Part shown: in pieces, positions 56,793-64,000 of the stretch
Position numbering within the stretch: the stretch's first letter is position 1
How the letters are laid out: the number at the start of each line of letters is the position of its first letter
Assembly: GCA_934254825.1 (NCBI GenBank)
Contig: CAKQMB010000003.1
Coordinates: 1 to 64,000 of the forward strand
Source: an uncultured Clostridia bacterium
GTDB lineage: Bacteria > Bacillota > Clostridia > Christensenellales > Borkfalkiaceae
Direction: 5' to 3'
Length of the DNA: 64,000 nt
The notes under the pieces: generated by a model
Told to the model about the DNA's origin: nothing
Seen by the model: only the letters and a program-made list of their open reading frames with translations
Database searches by the model: none
Position numbers and translations under genes: made by a program

Positions 56793-57644
56793 ATGGCTGT
56801 TATCGACGGAAAACTCGTTGCAAAAACGATAAGAGAAGAGTTGAAAACAAAAATTTCGGATGCTTACGAATTATACGGCAAGAAATTCAAGCTTTCCGTC
56901 ATAATCGCGGGCGAAGATCCGGCTTCCGAAATTTACGTCAGAAATAAAAGCAAAGCTTGCGAAGAGGCGGGGATTATATCGGAAACGATTAAACTTCCTG
57001 CCGACGTTTCGCAGGAAAAATTGGAATTAACCGTAAAAAATCTTGTCGACGACGAAACCGTCGACGGGATTCTCGTTCAGTTACCCCTGCCGAAAGGGCT
57101 TGACGCAAAGAGGGTTTTAAAGCTTATTCCGCCCGAAAAAGACGTGGACGGATTCAGCGACAGCAATATCGGAAGATTAACTCTTTTCTCCGACGACGCG
57201 CTTTATTCCTGTACGCCGCACGGAATTATGAAACTTCTCGAATTTTATAACGTTCCGCTTTGCGGAAAGCACGCGGTTGTCGTAGGCAGAAGCAACATAG
57301 TAGGAAAACCTATGGCTTTGATGCTTCTCGAAAAAGACTGTACCGTGACGATTTGCCACAGCAAAACGACTGATCTTGCAGAATTCACGAAAACCGCGGA
57401 TATTCTTGTTTGCGCCGTAGGTAAAAAGCACCTGATAACCGCAGATATGGTTAAGGACGGCGCAGTCGTCGTCGACGCCGGAATGAACAGAGAAAACGGA
57501 AAACTTTACGGAGACGTAGATTACGACGAAGTGAGCAAAAAAGCATCTTTGATAACGCCTGTTCCGGGCGGAGTCGGTCCTATGACCATCACGATGCTTT
57601 TATATAATACATATGTTGCGGGAATGAGGAAAACGGCTAAATGA
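56793..57644 (+). CDS. folD: Bifunctional methylenetetrahydrofolate dehydrogenase / cyclohydrolase
   Basis: A 283-aa FolD: EIYVRNKSKACEEAGI with the catalytic Lys, ILVQLPLPKGLDAKRVL, DVDGFSDSNIGRL, VVGRSNIVGKPMALMLL (NADP-binding) and PVPGGVGPMTITMLLYNT. It interconverts 5,10-methylene- and 10-formyl-tetrahydrofolate. It overlaps ispA by 4 nt; the xseA and xseB genes often found between these two are absent. Confidence 0.97.
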   Translation: MAVIDGKLVAKTIREELKTKISDAYELYGKKFKLSVIIAGEDPASEIYVRNKSKACEEAGIISETIKLPADVSQEKLELTVKNLVDDETVDGILVQLPLPKGLDAKRVLKLIPPEKDVDGFSDSNIGRLTLFSDDALYSCTPHGIMKLLEFYNVPLCGKHAVVVGRSNIVGKPMALMLLEKDCTVTICHSKTTDLAEFTKTADILVCAVGKKHLITADMVKDGAVVVDAGMNRENGKLYGDVDYDEVSKKASLITPVPGGVGPMTITMLLYNTYVAGMRKTAK

Positions 57645-58510
57645 CAGACTCGGAATTCAATTCAAAATATTCTTGTTTTATCGAGGATTTTATAAAGTAT
57701 TCCGAAACCGCTTTCGAGAATTTATACACCCCGAACGATCTTGCGGACGCGATGAAATACAGTTTTTTTGCAGGCGGAAAACGTATAAGACCGATTCTTA
57801 TGCTCGCTTTCGGAGAAACGCTGAGCATAGACCGTAACCGTCTTATGCCGTTCGCTTTCGGGCTGGAATGTATACATACTTATTCGCTTATACACGACGA
57901 TTTGCCGTGTATGGATAACGACGTTCTTCGCCGCGGAAAACCGACTTGCCACGTCCGTTACGGAGAAGCCGTCGCGCTTTTGGCGGGCGACGCGCTCTTG
58001 AATTATGCATTTGAGCATATTCTCGGTAAAATCACCGATAAGAGCGAACTTGAAGCATTGAAATTTTTAGCCGAATGTTCGGGAGCTAACGGAATGGTTT
58101 CGGGACAAGCTTCGGATAAAGAAAACGAAGGAAAAACCGAGATCGACGAAAACAGGCTTTTCGAAACATACGATTTGAAAACGGGTAAGCTTCTCACCGC
58201 GCCGTTTGTTATCCCCGCGATTTTGAAAGGGGATAAAGAAACGATCGAAACCGCAAGTGAAATCGGCGGATATTTCGGAAAAGCGTTTCAGTTTGCGGAC
58301 GATTTGAAAGACGTTAATCTCACTTCCGAGCAAACGGGAAAGACTTCGGGGAAAGACGAGCGCGAAGGAAAATTTACTTCCGTTTTTTTCTACGGCAAGG
58401 AAAACGTAAAAACCGAAATAAAGAAATTGACCGATAAATGCGTCGATTTACTCGATAAATTCGACTCATCCGATTTTTTGAAATACATTGTAAATTCGGT
58501 GGCTCAATGA
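57641..58510 (+). CDS. ispA: Farnesyl / short-chain polyprenyl diphosphate synthase
   Basis: A 289-aa trans-prenyltransferase: GGKRIRPILMLAFGE, the first Asp-rich motif LIHDDLPCMDNDVLRRGKPT, GMVSGQASDKENEG, and the second motif FQFADDLKDV. It condenses IPP with DMAPP/GPP to make C15 prenyl precursors for undecaprenyl and other isoprenoids. Overlaps folD at the start and tlyA at the end. dxs, which often follows, is missing. Confidence 0.95.
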   Translation: MTDSEFNSKYSCFIEDFIKYSETAFENLYTPNDLADAMKYSFFAGGKRIRPILMLAFGETLSIDRNRLMPFAFGLECIHTYSLIHDDLPCMDNDVLRRGKPTCHVRYGEAVALLAGDALLNYAFEHILGKITDKSELEALKFLAECSGANGMVSGQASDKENEGKTEIDENRLFETYDLKTGKLLTAPFVIPAILKGDKETIETASEIGGYFGKAFQFADDLKDVNLTSEQTGKTSGKDEREGKFTSVFFYGKENVKTEIKKLTDKCVDLLDKFDSSDFLKYIVNSVAQ

Positions 58511-59280
58511 GACTCGACGCCTATCTTTTCTCGATAAAGAAATACGTTTCGAGAACAAAAGCTGCCGAAGCGATAGAAAAAGGTTATATTTCCGTCAACG
58601 GAAAGGTCATAACGAAGTCTTCATACGTTGTTTCGGACAGAGACGAAATAATTATAACCGAGAACGACGAATTCGTATCCAACGGCGGTTATAAGCTTGA
58701 AAAAGCATTTACCGATTTCGGTTTTTCGGCTGAAAATCTTATATTTGCGGATGTAGGCGCAAGCACGGGCGGTTTTACGGACTGTCTTTTACGGCACGGC
58801 GCAAAAAAAGTATATGCCTTGGACGTCGGCGAAAGCCAACTGAGCGAAAAACTCGGAAGGGACGAGAGAGTAGTCGTTATCGATAATTTTAACGCAAGGG
58901 AAATGAACGTTTCCACGTTCGGCGAAGCTTTGGACGGCGTAACCTGCGACGTAAGCTTTATTTCTTTAACGTATATTCTGAAACCCGTGTGCGACGTTTT
59001 AAAGGATAACGGGTTTGCAGTGGTTCTTCTTAAACCGCAGTTCGAATGCGGAAAAAAAGAACTGAATAAAAACGGAATCGTGACAAATATAAAAGCAAAA
59101 ATCGATTGCGCGCTTAAAATAAAGAATTACGCGCTTTCCGTAGGGCTTACGCCGATTGCTTTTACCGGCGCGCCGATAAGGGCTGGCAAGAATACGGAAT
59201 ATCTGTTTTATTTAAAAAAAGCAAACGAAAACGCTGTTTCAGACAGCGACATAATAAAAACAATTCAGAGTAATACTTAA
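58507..59280 (+). CDS. tlyA: TlyA family rRNA (cytidine-2'-O)-methyltransferase
   Basis: A 257-aa protein: N-terminal S4 domain (MRLDAYLFSIKKYVSRTKAA), then an FtsJ-like methyltransferase with FADVGASTGGFTDCLLRHGA (SAM site), VYALDVGESQLSEKLG, CDVSFISLTYILKPV and LLKPQFECG. TlyA proteins 2'-O-methylate cytidines in 16S and 23S rRNA; old hemolysin annotations are not supported. It overlaps ispA by 4 nt. Confidence 0.94.
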   Translation: MRLDAYLFSIKKYVSRTKAAEAIEKGYISVNGKVITKSSYVVSDRDEIIITENDEFVSNGGYKLEKAFTDFGFSAENLIFADVGASTGGFTDCLLRHGAKKVYALDVGESQLSEKLGRDERVVVIDNFNAREMNVSTFGEALDGVTCDVSFISLTYILKPVCDVLKDNGFAVVLLKPQFECGKKELNKNGIVTNIKAKIDCALKIKNYALSVGLTPIAFTGAPIRAGKNTEYLFYLKKANENAVSDSDIIKTIQSNT

Positions 59281-59286
59281 ATCGAA

Positions 59287-60072
59287 ATGAAAAATATAGC
59301 GATTTTTGAAAAACATAACGACAGCGAAAGCAAATCTTTCAAAGATGCGTTTGAAAAACTTCTCGGAAACGATTTCAACTGTTTTTCTCTTGAAAACAGT
59401 AACGAAAAACCAGATTTAATCGTTGTTTTCGGCGGAGACGGTACGATTTTGAAAGTAGCGCCCAAAGCTCTCGAACTCAACGTTCCGATTCTTTCGGTCA
59501 ATACGGGAACCGTCGGCTTTTTAAGCGGCTATGAATCGAACGATCTCGAAAAGTGCGTCGACGATATAAAAAACAACAAATTTCTTGTTTCCGAAAGAAG
59601 CGTTTTAAAGGTGGAAACCAACGGAAAGGTTTACACGGCTTTAAACGACGCCGTAATCGAAAGAGACCGCTCGATCGAGGGAATGACGATCGTTTCCAAA
59701 CTCGACGTTTCTATCGACTCTCAGCTTGTTTACAATCTTTCGTCGGACGGCGTTATAGTTTCTACGCCTACGGGATCTACCGCATACTCTCTTTCTGCGG
59801 GAGGGGCGGTTCTTACGCCCGTTTTAAAATCGTTTATCGTAACGCCGATATGTCCGCACTCGCTCGGAACGAGACCCGTCGTATACGACGATCAGAGCAG
59901 GCTTACCGTTAAAATTTGTCACAATTCGTGCGACTGCGTTTTAAGCGTGGACGGAAAGCCTGTCGAAAAGCTCGGATTTTCTTCGGAAGTAACCGTTTCC
60001 AAATATGAAAAACATTTAAAAATCATCGATAATAACAGTAATTTTTATAAAAAAATACACAACAAACTTTAA
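59287..60072 (+). CDS. nadK: NAD kinase
   Basis: A 261-aa protein with the diagnostic FGGDGTILKVAPKALE motif, VNTGTVGFLSGYESND, the AlNDAVIERD-type segment LNDAVIERDRSIEGM and STPTGSTAYSLSAGGA. It phosphorylates NAD to NADP in the cytoplasm. It follows tlyA by 6 bp; the start has no strong ribosome-binding site, so coupling is likely. Confidence 0.96.
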   Translation: MKNIAIFEKHNDSESKSFKDAFEKLLGNDFNCFSLENSNEKPDLIVVFGGDGTILKVAPKALELNVPILSVNTGTVGFLSGYESNDLEKCVDDIKNNKFLVSERSVLKVETNGKVYTALNDAVIERDRSIEGMTIVSKLDVSIDSQLVYNLSSDGVIVSTPTGSTAYSLSAGGAVLTPVLKSFIVTPICPHSLGTRPVVYDDQSRLTVKICHNSCDCVLSVDGKPVEKLGFSSEVTVSKYEKHLKIIDNNSNFYKKIHNKL

Positions 60073-60081
60073 GGTGAGGAT

Positions 60082-60534
60082 ATGAGTAAAAAATCTCGAC
60101 AGAACAAGATTCTCGAAATAATCGCTTCAAGCGAAATAGACACGCAGGAGGAGCTTGCGCAAATTCTTAACGCTTGCGGATTTATCGTTACGCAGGCAAC
60201 GGTTTCGAGAGATATCAAAGAACTCGGACTTATAAAAATCAACGGAGTAAAAAGAAAACATAAATATTCCGTAACAGGCTTTGCCGCAGATACGACGCAT
60301 GACGATAAATTCCTTAATTTATTCAGAAACTGCGTCGTCGATATAATACGCGCTCAAAATCTCGTGGTGGTTAAAACGCTCGGCGGAAACGGAAATTCCG
60401 CAGGCGTACTCGTCGATAAACTTAAAATATCGGAAGTCGTGGGAAGCGTAGCGGGAGACGATACGCTTTTGATTGTCACACATTCGGAAAAAGACGCCGA
60501 AATCGTCGTTTCAATATTGAAAAAACTTTTATAA
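60082..60534 (+). CDS. argR: Arginine repressor ArgR/AhrC
   Basis: A 150-aa regulator: N-terminal winged helix (EIIASSEIDTQEELAQILNA, CGFIVTQATVSRDIKELGLI) and C-terminal hexamerisation/arginine-binding domain (SVAGDDTLLIVTHSEKDAEI). It represses arginine synthesis and activates catabolism when arginine is bound. The start follows AAGGTGAGG. Position between nadK and recN is conserved in Firmicutes. Confidence 0.96.
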   Translation: MSKKSRQNKILEIIASSEIDTQEELAQILNACGFIVTQATVSRDIKELGLIKINGVKRKHKYSVTGFAADTTHDDKFLNLFRNCVVDIIRAQNLVVVKTLGGNGNSAGVLVDKLKISEVVGSVAGDDTLLIVTHSEKDAEIVVSILKKLL

Positions 60535-60555
60535 TTTACGATTATATCTGAAAAA

Positions 60556-62253
60556 ATGCTTAAATCGCTATATCTTAAAAACATAGCTTTGATTGACGAA
60601 GCGAACATAGAATTCGAAAACGGGCTTAACGTTTTATCGGGTGAAACGGGATCGGGAAAATCGGTCATCATCGATTCGATAAATTTTGTTCTCGGAGCAA
60701 AAGCCGATAAGTCGATGATTCGTTACGGCGAAAACGACTGTACGGCGACGGCTGTTTTCGATATTTCCGGGCTTAATAACGTTAAATCGGCGCTGGTCGA
60801 TCTCGGATCGGAAGAGGCGGACGAACTTATCGTTACGAGAAAACTTTCGGTCGACTCGAAAAGCGTTATCAGAGTAAACGGTATGCCATTTACAGCGGGA
60901 ATGCTTAAAACGATTACCACGCTGCTTGTCGACGTTCACGGACAAAGCGAGCATTATTCTTTGCTTAAAGAATCCGAACAACTCGGCGTTCTCGATAAAT
61001 TTGCGGGCGAAAAACTTTTCGAAATGAAAGAAAAATGCCGTGCGGTCTGCGATAAACTCAAAGATATAGACGAAAAATTGAAATCTTTCGGCGGAAGCGA
61101 AAGCGAAAGAGCGATCAGAGCGGACATTCTCAAATTTCAGATAGAAGAAATCAAAAGTGCGGAAATAAAACCGGGCGAAGAAGAAGATCTTATCGTTCAG
61201 AAAAAGAAAATTCAGAGTGCGGAAAAGCTTTCCGAAGCTTTTTCTACCGTTCAGAACGCTTTAAGCGGCGAAAACTGCGCTATCGATTACATAAATTCGG
61301 CTTTGCGCGGTCTGTCGTCGGTTACCTCGATAGACGGCGAATACGAAGCCTTATTCGACAGGCTTAAATCCGCGGCAGACGAACTTGACGATATTTCTTC
61401 GATTGCGGAGTCATTTCTCGAAAATATCGACGTTGACGCGGACTCTGCCGATAAAGTCGAGGAAAGGCTCGATAAAATCAAAACGCTCAAAAGAAAATAC
61501 GGACAATCGGAGGAAGAAATTCTCGGATTTCTCGATAAAGCCGAAAGCGATTATACAAAACTTATCGATTTCGACGCGGAATATTCCAGACTTTGCGCCG
61601 AAAAGGATCGCGAATTGAAAAATTTAAACGACATTTACGAAAGTATGTCCGACATTCGAAAATCGGCAGCCGAAAAACTCAAAGGAAGAATTTCCGACGA
61701 ACTGAAACAGCTCGGAATGAAAAACGCGACTTTCGAAATCGCTTTTTCGCCTTTGAAAGAAGCCGACGAATCGAGATATTCCGCAAACGGCGGAGATATG
61801 GTCGAATTTATGTTTTCGGCAAATCTCGGCGAACCCGTAAAAACAATGTCGAAAATCATAAGCGGCGGTGAGATGAGCAGATTTATGCTTTCTTTAAAGA
61901 CGGTTATTTCTTCATATCATAGCATTTCGACGTATATTTTCGACGAAATCGACGCAGGAATAAGCGGAAAAACCGCCGAAACCGTAGCGGAAAAATTCTC
62001 TCAGATCGCGAAAAACGTTCAGGTGATAGCAATCTCGCATTTACCGCAAATAGTATCTTTTTCGGACGTATCGTTTAAAATTTCCAAGTATTCCACCGAG
62101 GATAAAACGTTTACGGCTATTGAAAAACTCGATGCGAACGGCAAAGTGGAGGAGATCGTTCGTCTTGTCGGCGGGGATATGTCGAGCGCGTCCGCGGTAA
62201 GCCATGCAAAAGAAATGATCGAAAAAGCGGATTTATATAAACAATCCGTATAA
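60556..62253 (+). CDS. recN: DNA repair protein RecN
   Basis: A 565-aa SMC-like protein: Walker A LSGETGSGKSVIIDSINFVL, DVHGQSEHYSLLKESEQ, a central coiled coil, then the signature MSKIISGGEMSRFMLSLKTV, Walker B TYIFDEIDAGISGKTAETVA and VIAISHLPQIVSFSD. It acts at double-strand breaks with RecA. No LexA-type box was seen before it, and it appears to be read from the asp23 operon. A strong terminator follows. Confidence 0.96.
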   Translation: MLKSLYLKNIALIDEANIEFENGLNVLSGETGSGKSVIIDSINFVLGAKADKSMIRYGENDCTATAVFDISGLNNVKSALVDLGSEEADELIVTRKLSVDSKSVIRVNGMPFTAGMLKTITTLLVDVHGQSEHYSLLKESEQLGVLDKFAGEKLFEMKEKCRAVCDKLKDIDEKLKSFGGSESERAIRADILKFQIEEIKSAEIKPGEEEDLIVQKKKIQSAEKLSEAFSTVQNALSGENCAIDYINSALRGLSSVTSIDGEYEALFDRLKSAADELDDISSIAESFLENIDVDADSADKVEERLDKIKTLKRKYGQSEEEILGFLDKAESDYTKLIDFDAEYSRLCAEKDRELKNLNDIYESMSDIRKSAAEKLKGRISDELKQLGMKNATFEIAFSPLKEADESRYSANGGDMVEFMFSANLGEPVKTMSKIISGGEMSRFMLSLKTVISSYHSISTYIFDEIDAGISGKTAETVAEKFSQIAKNVQVIAISHLPQIVSFSDVSFKISKYSTEDKTFTAIEKLDANGKVEEIVRLVGGDMSSASAVSHAKEMIEKADLYKQSV

Positions 62254-62269
62254 CTATTCAAATAATTTT

Positions 62270-62309
62270 AAACCGATCGCGTCTGTTTTATCCGACCGAT
62301 CGGTTTTTT
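62270..62309 (+). terminator. Terminator of the asp23-recN operon
   Basis: Stem AAACCGATCG / CGATCGGTTT (62270-62279, 62297-62306) with a partly paired loop and T6. Confidence 0.9.
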
Positions 62310-62338
62310 GTATATCTACGATTTTTCGGCGCATACTA
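62310..62338 (+). promoter_or_regulatory. SigmaG-type promoter of spoIVB
   Basis: GTATA (62310-62314), 17 bp, CATACTA (62332-62338): both elements fit the GHATR / CATWHTA forespore consensus completely. It lies between the recN terminator and spoIVB, whose Bacillus counterpart is transcribed by sigmaF and sigmaG. Confidence 0.7.
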
Positions 62339-62389
62339 AATCCGACGAACAGGCATAGGCGGTATCGTTTTTCAAAGCAAGGAGATTAC

Positions 62390-63388
62390 ATGCGGAAAAA
62401 AATCAGATTATTATTGGCAACACTTTTATCGCTGACGTTTTTGCTTTCGTTTAATTTTTACGGAGCGTCGGCGAATTCTGAACATGAATTTTTGTATCTC
62501 GGCGGTATTCCCGCCGGTTTTACTATCAAAACAAGGGGAGTTACGGTTATAGGGCTTAGCGATATCGTTACGAAAGACGGCGTTTTTTCGCCGGCTAAAA
62601 ATGCCGACATAAAAATCGGCGACGTGATAATAAGCGTAAACAAACAACCCGTAAACGGATCGAAATCGATAGGCGCGATTTTGAAAAAAGACGGTGACAA
62701 GCCTTTGGAAATAGAAATTGACAGAAATGGCGAAAAAATCACGAAATTCATAAAAGCTCACAAAGACAGCGACGGAACGTATAAACTCGGTTTCTTTCTG
62801 CGCGACGATTTGAACGGAATAGGCACGATAACGTATTTTACCGATAACGGCGAATTTGCGGCACTCGGGCATCCCGTATCGGACGACAACGGAAAAATAA
62901 TAGAATTGAATTCCGGAAAAGCATATTTGTGTTCGATAATAAACGTCGTTAAGGGTGAAAGAGGAAAAGCGGGGGAACTTAAAGGAGTTTTCATCGAAGA
63001 TAATTGTATCGGAACATTAAAATATAATTGTCCTACGGGAATATACGGTATTACGGACGGAAATTACGATTACAAAAAACTTCCGAAAACGGAAATCGGA
63101 GAAGCAGTAATGGGTAAAGCGACGATAACGACGTGTATAGACGGAGTTACGCCGAAAGATTATCAGATAAGTATAGTAAAAATCGAAAAAAACAATAAAG
63201 AAAATAAAAATTTCGTTATAAAAATACTCGATAAAGAACTTTTATCCGTAACAAACGGAATTTTACAGGGTATGAGCGGAAGTCCGATCGTTCAGGGCGG
63301 AAAAATAGTAGGCGCGGTAACGCACGTTTTCATAAACGATCCGTCGAGAGGCTTCGGAATTTCGATAGACAAAATGCTCGAAAAATAA
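62390..63388 (+). CDS. spoIVB: SpoIVB serine peptidase
   Basis: A 332-aa S55 peptidase: N-terminal membrane anchor (LLLATLLSLTFLLSFNFYGA), PDZ domain (AKNADIKIGDVIISVNKQPV, NGSKSIGAIL), then the peptidase domain with ALGHPVSDDNG (catalytic His region) and the serine motif QGMSGSPIVQGGKIVGAVTH. SpoIVB is secreted from the forespore into the intermembrane space and triggers pro-sigmaK processing by cleaving SpoIVFA. The start follows AAGGAG. Confidence 0.96.
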   Translation: MRKKIRLLLATLLSLTFLLSFNFYGASANSEHEFLYLGGIPAGFTIKTRGVTVIGLSDIVTKDGVFSPAKNADIKIGDVIISVNKQPVNGSKSIGAILKKDGDKPLEIEIDRNGEKITKFIKAHKDSDGTYKLGFFLRDDLNGIGTITYFTDNGEFAALGHPVSDDNGKIIELNSGKAYLCSIINVVKGERGKAGELKGVFIEDNCIGTLKYNCPTGIYGITDGNYDYKKLPKTEIGEAVMGKATITTCIDGVTPKDYQISIVKIEKNNKENKNFVIKILDKELLSVTNGILQGMSGSPIVQGGKIVGAVTHVFINDPSRGFGISIDKMLEK

Positions 63389-63413
63389 AGAATTATGTAA
63401 TTTCACAGAATTA

Positions 63414-63450
63414 AAACTCATAGATTTATAACAGGTCTGTGAGTTTTTTT
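63414..63450 (+). terminator. Terminator of spoIVB
   Basis: A 12-bp stem with G-T wobbles (63414-63425 with 63435-63446) runs into T7 at 63444-63450, which ends at the ATG of the next gene. Confidence 0.75.
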
Positions 63451-64000
63451 ATGATAAAAATCAACGAAAAAATCAAAATTGTTCAAAACAGCTTCAAGCT
63501 TATAATTTTTTTCGGAATCTGTTACGTCTTCGGCGTTGCCCTCGGATTATTTTTCAAAAACGATTGCTATAATCCCGGGATTTATAATGCCGTGAGTAAT
63601 TATTACATAATAATCTTCGACACATGTACAAGTGTACTTTCGATCTTTTTTAAAAGAATACTGACTTGTTTCGGCGTTTTTGCGATAGTTTTTTTACTTG
63701 GTTTAAACAATATTTCCGTTTATCTCGCTTCGGTTATTTTTTTCTATAAGGGGCTGATACTCGGAAGCGTTGCGAGCGTTTTTTTCTGCAATTTCGGAAT
63801 TTCGGGGCTTATCGTCTATATTTTTCTCGTTGTAATCCAAAATCTTATCATAACGGGAGGTATGATTCTTGCGGCGATTTTAAATTCTTATATATCAGAT
63901 CTGTCTTTCGGGTGCAAAACAAAAATTCTTATCGAAAATTTTATTCTGTGTTTTGCCGTTTGCGTCGCAGGCGCTTTATACGAATTGCTTTTCCTGACGT
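63451..64000 (+). CDS. SpoIIM-like membrane protein (partial, runs off window)
   Basis: An open frame from ATG 63451 to the window end gives at least 183 residues (MIKINEKIKIVQNSFKLIIF...). It has about five hydrophobic segments; RILTCFGVFAIVFLLGLNNI, FFYKGLILGSVASVFFCNFG and VVIQNLIITGGMILAAILNS resemble SpoIIM (DUF95), a part of the engulfment DMP complex with SpoIID and SpoIIP. The start has no ribosome-binding site and lies directly after the spoIVB terminator; an in-frame GTG lies 12 nt upstream. Family call is moderate. Confidence 0.6.
   Translation, partial: MIKINEKIKIVQNSFKLIIFFGICYVFGVALGLFFKNDCYNPGIYNAVSNYYIIIFDTCTSVLSIFFKRILTCFGVFAIVFLLGLNNISVYLASVIFFYKGLILGSVASVFFCNFGISGLIVYIFLVVIQNLIITGGMILAAILNSYISDLSFGCKTKILIENFILCFAVCVAGALYELLFLT

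Overview
The window looks like a chromosomal segment of an endospore-forming member of the Clostridia (Firmicutes), probably an uncultured gut-type lineage. The reasons are a large set of sporulation genes (spoIIAA-AB-sigF, spoIIIAA-AH, spoVAD-AE, yunB, ytfI-ytfJ/gerW, spoIVB, a SpoIIM-like gene), lipobox lipoproteins plus lgt, moderate-to-low GC, and clostridial gene neighbourhoods (scpA-scpB, asp23-nusB-folD-ispA-tlyA-nadK-argR-recN-spoIVB). The lineage assignment is inference.

Region 1 (about 1-5.5 kb, mostly minus strand) is the accessory module of a conjugative or integrative element: one long operon of small proteins, an ArdA antirestriction protein, a PcfK-like protein fused to a MutS mismatch-recognition domain, and a PcfJ-like protein. 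It ends close to the 3' end of a tRNA-Ser(CGA). No integrase or relaxase is visible, so the element's limits are not established.

Region 2 (6.1-16.2 kb) is a mosaic of accessory genes. It holds a decayed GyrI-like pseudogene, an AT-rich STAND NTPase with a HEPN-like N-terminus (candidate defence gene), a GNAT acetyltransferase, a metallopeptidase-like lipoprotein, a FucO-type alcohol dehydrogenase, a LacA/Maa-type acetyltransferase, a YjaB-like GNAT gene split by a 277-bp MITE with TA target duplication, an HD-domain protein, and a lipoprotein with collagen-like Gly-X-Y triplets and leucine-rich repeats.

Region 3 (16.3-64 kb) is conserved core genome. Units are: spoVAD-spoVAE and yunB; U32 peptidase-mutS2; a membrane protein-cysteine desulfurase-thiI; a class A PBP (minus); miaB-mutS-mutL-miaA; lexA-exonuclease (minus); a small Cys-rich protein; an M50 protease-scpA-scpB; ytfI-ytfJ-dacB-rluB and a coiled-coil protein; peptidase E; a two-component system with a membrane protein and lgt; tRNA-Pro(CGG); rubrerythrin; spoIIAA-AB-sigF; trmB; spoIIIAA-AH; asp23-nusB-folD-ispA-tlyA-nadK-argR-recN; spoIVB; and a SpoIIM-like gene running off the right edge.

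A recurring feature is how genes start. Promoters are very regular (TTGNNN, 17 bp, TATAAT). Several first genes (peptidase E, M50 protease, trmB, U32 peptidase, ytfI, probably miaB and yunB) have their AUG only about 6-8 nt after the -10 box and no Shine-Dalgarno sequence, which predicts leaderless mRNAs. Other genes have ordinary SD sequences. SigmaG-type promoters can be read ahead of spoIVB, ytfI and the class A PBP.
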